DNA of 38,487 nt from Diphasiastrum complanatum (lineage: Eukaryota; Streptophyta; Lycopodiopsida; Lycopodiales; Lycopodiaceae), in the NCBI GenBank assembly GCA_029204225.1, contig MU835514.1:1-38487 (forward strand), in the 5' to 3' direction. Position 1 is the stretch's first letter; each line of letters starts with the position of its first letter. The notes beneath the pieces are model-generated. The model was not told the DNA's origin, made no database searches, and was given only the letters and a program-made list of their open reading frames with translations. Below are positions 21,094 to 31,230 of this stretch, piece after piece. Made by a program: the position numbers and the translations under genes.

Positions 21094-22000
21094 GATGTCC
21101 GTTGCAGATGGGACATCATGATGGATAGTATAGCACGGAGATTGGGAAGTATCGGTAGAAGACGGTGTGATCAGTATAAAACGCGTGAAAGTGTATCAGA
21201 AAGCAATGCAAGAATTTTGGAAGGCTTTGGTTGCATGAAAAATTCGCAAGAGCTTTGCTAGCACAAGTGACGAATGAATCGAATTCAGCCAACTTATAGG
21301 TGAATTTGGTGGGTCCATTACATTGAATACTAGTTTGGCTGATCAGTTCTCGACAAAAATTTGCAGGCATGTACAGTACTGTAAAAATAGGCTATAAAAA
21401 TCTCGTCGAAGATTTCTGGGGATCTGAACCTATCAAACGAATGTTTTCCAAGTCTATCGAAGGATGAACCTTTGCCCAAGAGGGTCCTTTGCCTAGGTAC
21501 TGTCATAAATGTATTTTTTCACAATCTGAACCTATGGACAACCTAATTTTAACATTTTAAGATCATCTAGTAGGTCAGCAAAGGTTCATAATGAGTTTAA
21601 AATGCTCGACAAAGGTTCTCAAAATGGCATATCAGTGATACTTCGCCTAACTCAAAAACTGGATTTTCTCTTGACAACGACCTTCGCCCACCTCAAATTA
21701 GATAAATCTAGAATGGACGTACAGTCTGAGAGCTCAACAAAGGTTTTTGGTACTGTATAGGCCAAATCTGACCAAAACAGTGATTTTCTAAGGGATTTTC
21801 CATCAAAAATTACTATGCTTTCTTTTTCCTATGCTGATGACTTTGTGACTTTTGCTCATCAGCCTTTTCTCATTTTTTGCTTTACTTTTTTTTTTTGACT
21901 GTCTTTTTCCAAAAATCTCAACAAATTAAGTACTGAAAACAAAAAATTGAAAAACAATAAAAATTCTAAAAAAGTATTGAGATTAGACTTGCTGAACTGG
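21094..22000 (-). other. Spacer between gypsy integrase and ORF3
   Basis: About 900 bp. A minus-strand frame at 21370-21116 reads into the ORF3 region but looks unlike protein. 21400-21900 contains T-rich patches and no domain. It may hold an intron or splice sites used to express ORF3, as described for some plant gypsy elements, but I cannot place them. Confidence 0.4.
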
Positions 22001-23064
22001 CTAAGCAGGCTGCCAAAACTTGCATAATCGACTGCCATTCACCGGAGTATCAAATTGTTTTCCATACAAGTGCTCAAGAATTATTGCACCATAGTTCAAG
22101 ATTTCTTTTACTTTATACAAGCCTTCACCGGTAAACTTTAACTTTCCCTTGATCAGCTTGGTTTTATACATCAATGCCAAATCTCCTAGTTTCAGATCTT
22201 TTTTGTGCAATCGACGATCGTACCATGCCTTGCGGCGGGCTTTCTCTGTTGCTAAGGCATGAACTGCCATCAATCGGGTTTCATATAATTTGTGCAACGC
22301 TTCATGACGGAGTTGTAAAGACTTATCATCATTTAATCGTTCTGTTGCTGCTATGCGTAAGGATGGGATCAAAAATTCAATTGGCATGACAACATCTTGA
22401 CCATAAACCAGTTGAAAAGGTATTTGATTTGTACTATTTTTGTAAGCGGTTCTGAATGCCCATAATGCTGCATACAGTTTATGTTCCCAATCGGACCGCC
22501 TCACTTCAACTATCTTTGTCATAATGGTGTAGAGAATCTTATTGGAAGATTCAGCTTGGCCATTCCCTCTGGGATAGTAGGGAGTACTAAATCTGTGTAT
22601 AACGAAGAAATCTTCCAATAAACACTTTATTGTTTAATTGACAAAGTGTGTACCCCGGTCACTGACAATCTCGATCGGACATCCAAATTTGATTATAATA
22701 TTTTCATATAGAAACTTGGCCGTAAATTTTGCATCAGCAACTTTGACAGCTTTGGCTTCAATCCACTTGGTCATATAATCAGTTGCAACGATAATGTATC
22801 GGGCCTGAGATCCTTGCCGGCAGGGTGAATAGGTCCAACATAATCCAGTCCCCATTTTTCAAATGGTGCTTGCGATAAAACCGGATGCAAGAGTTCATAG
22901 TTCTGTCGAGTAGGTCGTCGTGCTCGCTGGCAAACATCACATGTCTGAATAAAATTTTTTGTGTCCTTGTGAAACGTAGGCCACCAACAACCTGATTGTA
23001 AAAGTTTGCAAACAGTAATATCTGTAGAGAAGTGTCCTCCTCCCATGCCATCATGTGAAAACAT
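22001..23064 (-). pseudogene. pol: Gypsy integrase
   Basis: 23064-22771 has the H-H-C-C zinc site (FSHDGMGGGHF, TCDVCQRARR) and the first core aspartate in WGLDYVGPI. 22855-22634 has YIIVATDYMTKWIEA and the second aspartate in IVSDRGTHF. After a TAA, 22618-22001 has the glutamate in YYPRGNGQAESSNK, then the C-terminal region (AYKNSTNQIPFQLVYGQ, KLGDLALMYKTKL) and ends SRLCKFWQPA. The D-D-E triad is complete but spread over three frames with one stop and one shift. The Y-x-P-x-x-N-G-Q form is typical of plant gypsy elements. No chromodomain is visible at the C-terminus. Confidence 0.92.
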
Positions 23065-23100
23065 GATTAAATCTGGTACTTCATGCGGTAAAACACACCT

Positions 23101-23682
23101 TCATAAAATATTATCTGATCCATGATGATACAATTGTCCTGCAATTAATTGATAAGGTTGAGCCTTATGAATCAATTGTCTCTTTTGTACTTTTGTCAAG
23201 GAGTCATTCGATTGTCCTAGCATCAGGTACTCAACAATATCTACTGCCCACTCAGGTGTTGCTTCAACGTAGAACAACACAACATCTGGCAGTTCATCAT
23301 CCACTTCAGTATTAACTGGTGCAGATTCAATTCGCGAAACTTGATCGGCTAGATAATGTTGCTTGCCCTTTCGAACCACAATTCAAAAGTCAAATTCAGT
23401 CAATAACAATAACCATCTTGCAATACGTCCAGTATTGCATGTCTTGTATACCAAGTAAAGTAACAGCTGATGATCCATATAAAATGCAAAGTGCGTTTCC
23501 ATGAGGTAGTGACGAGATTTTTGAACAGAAAAAATCATGGCTAATGCCTCACGTTCTATTGTTGAATAATTCTTTTCTGGATCTGTAAGTTGTCTGCTTG
23601 CAAATTGTATAGGATAATCTTTCTTATAGTCACCTGGCTGCGTCAAAACTGATCCAATGGTTTGAGGCATCCGTATGAACAT
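23101..23682 (-). pseudogene. pol: Gypsy RNase H and RNase H-integrase linker
   Basis: 23682-23383 carries IGSVLTQPGDYKKDYPIQFASRQL, NYSTIEREALAMIFSVQKSRHYL and FAFYMDHQLLLYL, the gypsy RNase H. Its first catalytic aspartate region is lost by a shift at the 23682 end. A TGA-bounded change of frame leads to 23379-23101 (KGKQHYLADQVSRI, then an acidic linker) before the integrase zinc domain. Confidence 0.88.
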
Positions 23683-23816
23683 GAAACTCTATCGTCCAAT
23701 CTGGAGAACGCAGTATTGGTGCTGAAGTTAATGCTTCTTTTAACTTTTCAAAGGCTTCTAACGCCTCTACTGTCCAAATAGGAACAATAGTCAATTTGTA
23801 TATAGGTCATGCTAAA

Positions 23817-24571
23817 TCATGCTAAACCCATAAACACATAAACTCCCCGAATTGTTGCTGGCGGTGGCAATTCCACAATAACCTTGATCTTAGAATAATC
23901 TGTGGCAATACCATGTCTTGATATCACATGTCCAAGCACAACTCCGTGGGAAACCCACATTTGACATTTTTTCAGATTTACTAAAATCTGATATTTGCGA
24001 CATCTTTCAAATACTTTCTCCAATCGATCCAGGTGGTCTGTATCTGTACTATGAACCCCCAAGTCATCCAAGTAAATTTCAAAAAAATTTTGCAGATAAT
24101 CTTTAAAGCAAATTGCATTACTCTTTGGAAAGAACTTGGTGCATTACAGAGTCCAAACGACATTACTTTGTAAGCATAGGTGTCCCATTTTGTTGCAAAA
24201 GCAGGTTTTTGGCGATCGGCAGGTGCAATCTTAACCTGGTTGTAACCACTAAATCCATCCAAGAAATTATAAGCTTCCGCTCCAGCAAGGCGATCCAAAA
24301 TGCTTTCAGTAAAAGGTAACAAAAAGTAATCCTTTTGCGTCACTTTGTTCAACGCTTTGAGATTCACACAGATCCGCAATTTTCCATTTTTCTTAGGAAC
24401 AATGACAATCGGTGAAATCCATTCAGTGTGCTCGATCTCATAAATGAAATTGGTGTCAAGCAATCTCTGAAGTTCTTTCTTTATCAGGTTCGCCACATTA
24501 GGATTACAACGATAGAACTTTGTAACCTTTGGAACTGCATCAGGTACTAAAGGTATGGTATGTTCAATCAC
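23817..24571 (-). pseudogene. pol: Gypsy reverse transcriptase
   Basis: 24571-23981 has SPIVIVPKKNGKLRICVNLKALN, the first catalytic aspartate in FLDGFSGYNQ, and SFGLCNAPSSFQRVM. The Y-L-D-D box lies in the neighbouring frame (24071-23817, ...DDLGVHSTDTDHL, CQMWVSHGVVLGHVIS), so one shift lies just before it, at about 24075-24110. The upstream join to the long 24596-25315 frame is a single TAA. Plant gypsy, non-chromoviral style. Confidence 0.92.
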
Positions 24572-24595
24572 TGATGTCGGAATACCCTTCAGATC

Positions 24596-25970
24596 TTAAT
24601 AAGTCCATGCAAAGCAATCTTGATACTTAATAAGTAACAAGCGGAGTGCTTGATACTGTTCAGGAGTAAATTGTGATCCAACTTGTACAATCTTTTCTAA
24701 TTCTCCTGGTTCGGCAAGATTCATTGGCTGTGTCCTAGATGGGCCATCATAAACCTCTTTAGATTCCAACATATGTTCTTCAGGTTCACGATGTGCTTTA
24801 GGTAACATGATAACCACATCATCCAGTGTATAACGTTTAAAATGTTCAGGCATATCATGCTGGACTACATCTGTTTGTTCTTTTTTGAAAGGACTTGTCT
24901 TGGATCTTCGCTTAGCCTTCTTAGCAGGAATTGATCGTTGAGGTGATGACTTTCGAGATGATAAATCTTTCTTCACATGTGAAGACTTCCTAGACGATGA
25001 TGTTTTACTAGAAATTTGACTTGAAGAATCATCCTCGACTTTTTCTTTGCCTTTATTCAATAAGGGTGGCACTTTCTCTGAATCAATCTTTCGAGGGGGA
25101 TTTTTCCATTTTAGGACCGTATTATAATGTTGCTTAGCTTGTTTCCTCATCATCGATCTTGTGATCCTGTCTTCCTTTAATATAACTGCTTTGGGCAGTT
25201 TTACTATGAGTTCATCAGGAACATTACGCACTCCAAATCTGGTCGGATTCATATGATTTAGAGTCTGCTCAACCGTAAGTTCTGCATTGCCATCATAAGT
25301 CAAGGCATGGCTCACTGGTATGAGATCATCCTCAATCGGATCTGGTATAGGTTTAGTTGATATCTAGGCTACATTCAACACATTCAGTGGAAACGTGATT
25401 GGTGTATTCAAAGTTTGATCTAATAAGGATATATCGCTCAATTCTGATTGAATATCTTGTTGACACATATATCATGTTGTACAGTCAATTGTTGCAAGAG
25501 CTTCGTTCCAATTGACAGTATCCGTTTGAGAATCGTAATGAACTCCCAAATTTTTCTCTAGCCGATCACAAGTATGATCTATTGTTGACGAATTGTCATC
25601 TTCTTTTTGAACCACTGGTTTGATAATCCAAGTTGTAGGTTCAACTTTAACTACACGTTCATGATTTTTAAAAGTACCGCTCTTTTGTGTAGGCATGAAG
25701 GCCGCTATAGAATTTACGCGTATCCACATCTCCTCCCCAGCTCGCATTTGAAAATCCACTGAACCGATGGAGATTTTCATTGTCGACTTTCCCATAGCAG
25801 ATGCATAGATTTTTTGTAGCTTGAATATGTCTCATGACTCGAATAAGAGCCTTTCAATGGGTTGCATTTGCCATCTGATTCGATTGTGTTTTACTGTTCT
25901 TGGCTTGTAATATGCGACAATCTTAAATCTCGTGGTTGGTTCGTTTGTAGTATCTGTAGAATAGCTTCTT
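24596..25970 (-). pseudogene. Gypsy region upstream of RT
   Basis: 25315-24596 is a long frame with a Ser/Lys-rich middle (KKDLSSRKSSPQRSIPAKKAKRR) and an end that leads straight into RT (FTPEQYQALRLLLIKYQDCFAWTY, the usual pre-RT motif). 25795-25472 (MKISIGSVDFQMRAGEEMWIRV) precedes it after two or three stops. This should be the end of Gag, the protease and the RT lead-in, but I could not see a D-S/T-G protease triad or a zinc knuckle. The text fades near 25970, next to copia F Gag; the rest of Gag and the 5' LTR are missing. Confidence 0.65.
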
Positions 25971-26009
25971 CTTGATCGGCGAGTTATACTGCTCTTGACG
26001 CTGTGTAGG

Positions 26010-26681
26010 TTTCTAGTTTGACTTTGGTTGTTTGGAGCCTTTCTTCTTATGCTTACTCGAGCTCTTATTTGTGTATAGAACGTGAGAGTCGACTATTGAG
26101 GAACTAGGTGATTCGTTCCTTCTAATATCTTTCTGCAGCAACATCGTGATGACTCTTGATAGAGTCAATTCTGGGTGTGATGTGATGATCATCACCTAGT
26201 TGTTGTATTGACTTGGCAAGCTTCAAAGCAGTGTCATTATTGCATCTTGATCATCTATGATTGATCCGACAATAGCCATTTGTTGCATCAAGTTCTTGAA
26301 CTGGTTTATGTGATTCTGTAGCGAATTACCATTCATCATCTTGAGAGAAAAGAATTTTCTTCTAAGGTGTAGCTTAGAAGCTATGTCTCACACATCGTAC
26401 AACGTGCTCAAGATCTCTGAGACTTCCTTTGTCTGAGCTTCAAACACATGGCCGATTTGTGTGTTTGAGATGTTGAGGATGATCAGTGCGAAAGCTTTGC
26501 CATCCTTTAGATTCCATCAGGAGATTGTTGCGTCGTCTGCTTCGGGCTTTGCCTTTGCACCTGTGCCAACATCATACAACTCCTTAGCCATTAGCACAGT
26601 TTTCATCTTAAATTTCCACATATGGTAGTTGGATCCATCAAGCTTGTCCACGATGGGACTAGATTTGCCTTGGAAATCCAT
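26010..26681 (-). pseudogene. gag: Copia F Gag
   Basis: From an ATG at 26681 the minus strand reads MDFQGKSSPIVDKLDGSNYH, then MWKFKMKTVLMAKEL, and, through several stops, WNLKDGKAFALIIL and KLHLRRKFFSLKM (UBN2-type Gag core). The last part is open at 26195-26013 (ITSHPELTLSRVITMLLQKDIRR, ending in a basic tail). The zinc knuckle and pol are absent, replaced by gypsy sequence below 26000. A very similar Gag start occurs at 36754. Confidence 0.82.
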
Positions 26682-26838
26682 GTGGAAGTTAGTCTAGTGA
26701 TAGTGATAACTATCAATGACTTAAGAAGGAAAATCTAATGCTATTTTCAAAATGAGAAAACAATTATGCTATCAGGTGATATAATCAAATTCTATGGGAA
26801 GCTTATCGAGCTATATAAATAGCTCTGACATCAATCGC

Positions 26839-26886
26839 GCTCTGATGCCATGTTGGTATCAGGTAAAGGAATCTGCTCTAATACCA
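26839..26886 (-). promoter_or_regulatory. Two tandem primer-binding-site-like sequences
   Basis: The minus strand reads TGGTATTAGAGC at 26886-26875 and TGGCATCAGAGC at 26850-26839. Both are one mismatch from the standard TGGTATCAGAGC. The outer one abuts the LTR start at 26887 and is the likelier true site; the inner one looks like a duplicate 36 bp away. Confidence 0.65.
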
Positions 26887-27526
26887 TGTGGGAAAATCTT
26901 CTATGCGAATGCACATGATTCGGTAGAAGAAGAATATGTATCATGTTTCCCTCGGTGTCATACACTACGCCAATCTGATCACGCAGGCATGCACAAAGAA
27001 TCTGTATGTGTTGCAGAAGCGAAAGAGCAAACAAGCAAACAAATCAATTAGAAAGTCAGACAAAAAATGGAAGTAGTGAAGCATGCAATACTGACAAAAT
27101 CTGAACACAATAGCAAGACAATAGTTGATTTAGATTGAGGTATGTAAGAACAAGTCAGATGGATGCTCAGAGCACAAGACAATTGTGGGCGAAACCATGT
27201 GCTCACGAAGCTAACTGTGTTATGTAAAAGCTATGAGCTTATTTCTGACAATCAGTCTAATAGAAAGGAATCAATGCATGAAAGCACCTACAATGTGTCT
27301 GTCTCTCTCTATCTGTAATTACAATGATCATGATCTATCATCTATATACGAGTTTACATTAGTGCAAGTGTAAGTACAAGAAGGCGACGTGGAGCTATTG
27401 CGCCATCTGAGGTAGATCATGGCTTGCAATCATTGTCGATGTAGGTATAGTAGTAGTCGTGAGAGACTGTGAAGCAGTCAAGCATGAAGACTATGGCGTC
27501 ACTCTTTTGGGTAGGCATGAAGACCG

Positions 27527-27748
27527 CTACATGGCGCAAGTGTCGTTCTTGCGGGACCTTGCGATCCCCCTTTTGCGGGGCCTGAACCATCACTACCGCT
27601 ACAGGCCGCAAGTGATGCTCTTGTGGGACCTTGCGATCCTTTTGCGCATGAGTGAACACTTAGCAAAACCATCGCTGCAGGCCGCAAGAAGGGCATTTTC
27701 GGGACCTTGCGATCCTTTTGCAGTTGCAGGACTTTTGCGGTTGTGGGA
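27527..27748. repeat. Three imperfect tandem copies, 72-76 bp period
   Basis: The string GGGACCTTGCGATCC starts at 27553, 27625 and 27701. Around it GCCGCAAG and CCTTTTGCG recur. The copies differ by substitutions and small indels. The stretch is clearly more GC-rich than its surroundings. Minus-strand translation gives a repeated KVPQEHHLRPVA-like peptide, but no start or context supports a gene. Confidence 0.85.
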
Positions 27749-28110
27749 CTTTGCAATAATGCACGTAAAACTGCAACGAAGTGAATGGAACTAGATTAAC
27801 ATGGGATTTAGGAGGGTAGAGGAATAAATCAAACAATGGCGATATGGCAATCAGGTGTGTTATATCGGTATGATGTGCCTAGAGAGAAGAGTGTAGGAAG
27901 AGCAGTATATCGGGCACGTGGTGGCCATTTTCGGTGGACGTGGAGAGCAAGACTGTAGTTGATTGCCTCGATTTTGCAAAAGTGATTTCATAAACTGATA
28001 CTCTTATATATACTATGCATAATAAGAAAATATGGGCCAAACACATGTCTTCAAAATGAATGGTCAAGATAACCGCACTTGTGAAAAAAAATGGCCAAGT
28101 GAGAAGTTGA

Positions 28111-28271
28111 CACGTGTCTGGTCAAAAATGCGACACACGTGAGGCAATGGTCTAGAGTATGAACAAGTCAGACATCAACACCTGTACGGTCGAGAATGTG
28201 ACACGTGCTATCGCACGTGTCAAAGAGGCCATGTGTCACCGCAATCATTGCGTCTTCCGAGTACTATATAA
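28111..28271. promoter_or_regulatory. G-box cluster with nested palindromes
   Basis: CACGTG occurs at 28111, 28136, 28202 and 28214; two more lie outside, at 27915 and 28422. The pair at 28202 and 28214 forms a perfect inverted repeat (28199-28208 and 28213-28222, arms TGACACGTGC, 4-nt loop). A second dyad, CGCAAT/ATTGCG, is at 28240-28252, and a plus-strand TATATAA at 28265-28271. CACGTG cores are bound by bHLH and bZIP factors, and ACGTG-containing sites act in abscisic-acid and light responses. Within copia F they sit in U3, upstream of its own TATA. Confidence 0.6.
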
Positions 28272-28414
28272 GCAAGGATTCCTCTCATTTTTCAGTTTCA
28301 ATACTCGCTCTCTCGCTCTCCAAAAATTGCATATTGCCATCACGCACCCTCTACCTACTATTTCCCTCTTCGTACACTAATGACGCATTGTATCGATATT
28401 GTAGTCCTCCCACA

Positions 28415-28675
28415 TCGCCACCACGTGTCACAATCAGTCACCTTGAGCGTCTGGTGCCATTCCACACTTCGTAGTGATATGTACCTCTATCATAGGTCGT
28501 ACCAAGCAGATAGCACAGTTGTTGACCTTTGTCCCTCCTCCTCGTACTCCTAAAAGAAGGGCAGTAGGAATTGCTAGGATAGGAGGTCATCCCCATGTCG
28601 GAAATTTGTGTGAATGAGCATAAGCTAGGAGCGATCTTGGTGCATGGATCGGAAGCACCAAAGTTAGCAGTAGAA
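28415..28675. other. Spacer between copia F and copia D
   Basis: No frame or element recognised in about 260 bp. It may be target DNA between two insertions. Confidence 0.45.
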
Positions 28676-29354
28676 TGTTCAAACTGAATTGATTCAACAA
28701 ATGCAAGTGAACTATAACAGTAGTGAAATAGATAATTGCACTCTGATTAATATCAACAATGAGTACAATGCTTGAAGTAATTACTTCAGCTGATCGTTGT
28801 GTGTGGTAACATTACAATCTGCAATAGTAACTGTATATCAGAAGAAGTTTTCTGATGAAGATTCTAGGATTAGATATACTTAAATATCTACAACTAACTC
28901 GCATTGAAGGCTATCTTCTATATTAATTACAACTGCCTTGTAACTGTAAATACATGTACAAAGTAGGCGAACTGTCAACACGAAGTCATTGGGTCGATTT
29001 TCGACCGACAATATCAAAATTTTACAGTGTATCAAATTTATACAAAGGGTTCGAAAAAAATGTACACTAGGTCAAAAAATATGTATAGGGTCGGATTTTC
29101 CAAGGTCGGATGAACCGATCCAGGGTCGAAGACGCCCAGATAATTTTCGCCTCGATCCAATCTAATCCAGGGTCAGAAAATTCCTTTTTGACAAGAATTA
29201 CACTGGTTCGGAGAAGGCTTGGGTCGAAAAAATCCGATACTAGATTTTTCGACCTTCTGCTCGGAAATTCGAGCCTTCCCTTTTTTCTGATTTTGTATAG
29301 CTTTTAGGATGCTCATTAATGAATGGATTTGAGGTTGAGCATCGAATTCCAACA
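28676..29354 (-). mobile_element. Copia D 3' LTR
   Basis: The minus-strand start TGTTGGAATTC at 29354 lies beside a polypurine tract. The other end is placed at TGTT at 28676 (tentative). The section 29050-29354 recurs at 30566-30873 with roughly one difference per ten bases. It holds many GGGTCG or CGACCC words, including AGGGTCGGAT and TCCAGGGTCG, giving a repetitive texture. Confidence 0.65.
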
Positions 29355-29363
29355 CTCCCCCTT
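29355..29363 (-). promoter_or_regulatory. Polypurine tract of copia D
   Basis: The minus strand reads AAGGGGGAG immediately before TGTTGG of the LTR. Confidence 0.8.
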
Positions 29364-29412
29364 AATGTGGATCCTGGAATGCTATGATTTTCAAATTTAA
29401 CTTTTCATTAAA

Positions 29413-29851
29413 TTAGAGATGATGTTCTTTGGAAAGAGCCTTTGTGAAGTAATATGCTGCCATCAGCTCTGTCCTGCCATAAACTAGTGATACCTCCTTG
29501 CTTTGCACTTCCTCTCTTAGGTAGTGATACCTAATTTCGATATGTTTGCTATGAGAATGAAATTTTAGATTTAGAGAGAGTGCTATGCTACTTTGGTTGT
29601 CACTAAAAATGGTCGTTGGATGTGACTGTGCAAAGTCGATTTCTTCTTGTAGGTGCCTCATCCAAATTGCCTCCTTGGTAGCATTCGTGGCAGCAATATA
29701 TTTTGATTCGATTGATGATAATGCTATGAGGTCTATTTTTGGCTGTTCCAAGATATCGAGCCTTGATTGTATATAAATACAAATCTAGAAGTCGATCTTC
29801 TAGTATCGATATCCCCTGCTCAATCTGCATCTGGAATAAAACCATTCTCAA
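29413..29851 (-). pseudogene. pol: Copia D RNase H
   Basis: 29751-29413 carries ALSSIESKYIAATNATKEAIWMRHLQEE, FSDNQSSIALSLNLKFHSHSKHIEIRYHYLRE and FTKALSKEHHL, the end of copia RNase H. The preceding block (about 29835-29750) has an A-D-x-A-G-D...STS signature in a neighbouring frame, with a stop and a shift. It sits directly before the polypurine tract, the normal end of a copia pol. Confidence 0.88.
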
Positions 29852-29863
29852 TAAGAAATGTAT

Positions 29864-30394
29864 TTATTTTTTGGAACCAGGCTCTGTGGGTGACTGTTTC
29901 AGCCCATTAAGTGCCTTGTGAATTTTGCATACAAGGTGTTGCTTACTCCTCAGTTCGTATCCTTCTAACTGTGACATAAAACTTTTCTCTTCAATAGTCT
30001 CGTTGAGGAAAGCAGTCTGGACATCCATTTGATGGACTTCGAGATTTGTTGCAACTGCAAAGGAGAGTAATAGACGGATCGAAGCATGCTTGACAACTAG
30101 GCTGAAGGTCTTGGAATAGTATAGATCTAGAATCTGGGAATAGCCTTTGGCGACCAGCCTGGATTTGTATCGATTTAGCCTGCCTTCAGCATCATACTTC
30201 ACCTTGAATATCCATTTGCATGCAATCAGATTTCTATCCTTTGGCAGCTCAGTGATTGTCCACGTTTGCTTCTCCCTCCCAGAGAATTGAATTCTATGTC
30301 CATTGCTGGTCAACTGGTCAATTGCGCTTGAAAGAGATATCGGGTTGACCAAGTGTTGACCGACCAAAACTTTGATTGGCCATAACTTCTTCAC
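29864..30394 (-). pseudogene. pol: Copia D reverse transcriptase, catalytic core deleted
   Basis: The frame holds QTWTITELPKDRNLIACKWIFKVKYDAEGRLNRYKSRLVAKGYSQ, RLLLSFAVATNLEVHQMDVQTAFLN and KALNGLKQSPTEPG. It then shifts frame and within about 50 bp is joined to RNase H. The part with the catalytic V-D-D box, normally some 200 residues, is missing, so an internal deletion removed it. Gag, protease and integrase are also gone. Confidence 0.88.
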
Positions 30395-30565
30395 CGTAGC
30401 TCAAAACTATGTCATGTTGGATGTCGTTGAAAAGCTCTCGTCGAGGGCATTTCAATGGCACCATAATCATCTCAATCCGACTTGTCGTTCAAAAGTTATA
30501 TTGTTTTGTTTTTTTTTTTTTGTTGAGTTGCATACTATACTACAGATGAAATGGCTTCTTTACGG
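30395..30565. other. Copia D internal non-coding stretch
   Basis: A T-rich stretch with a poly-T run at about 30508-30521, and no frame. It joins the broken RT start to the second LTR-like segment, where Gag to integrase should be. Confidence 0.45.
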
Positions 30566-30873
30566 GCTGCCCCCGAAATATACACTAGGTCAAAAAATAT
30601 GTATAGGGTCGGATAAATCAGACCTGATTCGACCCGATCCAGGGTCGAAGTCACCCGGATAATTTCCGCCTCAATCTGATCCGATCCAGGGTCGTAAAAT
30701 TCCTTTTTGACAAGAGTTACATTGGGTCGGGAGAAGGCTTGGGTCGAGAAAATCCGATACTGGATTTTTCGATCTTTTGCTCAGAAATTTGAGCCTTCTC
30801 TTTTTTCTTTTTTTGTATAGCTTTCAGGATGCTGATTAATGAATGGACTTGCGGCTAAGCATCAAATTCCACA
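30566..30873 (-). mobile_element. Copia D second LTR segment (partial)
   Basis: Homologous to 29050-29354 in the same orientation, including the AATCCGATACT and TTAATGAATGGA strings. It ends AAATTCCACA at 30873, matching AATTCCAACA of the 3' LTR. The U5-proximal half is missing and no PBS is seen, so this is a truncated 5' LTR. 30874-30935 is a 62-bp unassigned remnant before copia C. Confidence 0.7.
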
Positions 30874-30935
30874 CCCCGAAGGCCATGGCTCAGGGACATA
30901 TGGAGATTGCAGAGGACTACTCATCTGCTTATTCT

Positions 30936-31221
30936 TCCTTTTATAGAGTTTCCAAACCCTATTTAACCACTTGGCTTTCCCTCCAAAATGTAAACCCTAC
31001 TATTTTTGGGTCTAGATTCAATGTACCCAAAGTTCAAATTTGAATCTCTCTCAAACTCGACTACCGACTTTCCCACACTTTCCAAAAGTGTTTATTGAAT
31101 GTATTTTAAACTAATATAACTTCAAAAAGTTTGTCTCTAAGTCTAAAATGAGTTTTGGCCTCTTATTGACAATTAACCAAAATATGAATAAACTAGACTA
31201 AACTAGTTGAAATCTCTCACA
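30936..31221 (-). mobile_element. Copia C 3' LTR, partial
   Basis: 286 bp nearly identical to 35770-36055 of the 5' LTR; I count three differences, all transitions. It starts (minus strand) at 31221 with TGTGAGAGATTTC beside the polypurine tract. It stops just after the TATA box (30937-30946), so U3 is kept while R and U5 are missing. Confidence 0.93.
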
Positions 31222-31230
31222 CTCCCTCTT
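31222..31230 (-). promoter_or_regulatory. Polypurine tract of copia C
   Basis: The minus strand reads AAGAGGGAG immediately before the LTR start TGTGAGAG. Confidence 0.85.

Larger units (their letters stand above)
26887..28414 (-). mobile_element. Copia F 5' LTR
   Basis: Its ends form a perfect 7-bp inverted repeat: TGTGGGA at 26887 and TCCCACA ending at 28414. The inner end adjoins a PBS. At 1,528 bp it is long for copia. A minus-strand TATATATAA box sits at 28004-28012, about 400 bp inside the LTR start. The U3 part upstream of this box carries G-box palindromes, and a three-copy tandem repeat lies downstream at 27527-27748. The left part is AT-rich. No 3' LTR of this element is present, so it cannot be dated here. 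Confidence 0.65.

Noticed and set aside
17611-26681. Gypsy inserted into a single copia, with E Gag and F Gag as its two halves
   Set aside because: Both fragments contain the same middle part of Gag with different wording, so they are different elements.
28159-28474. Plus-strand frames downstream of the G-box palindrome and TATATAA
   Set aside because: They overlap the TATA itself and have no domain or good start context; at most a leader.
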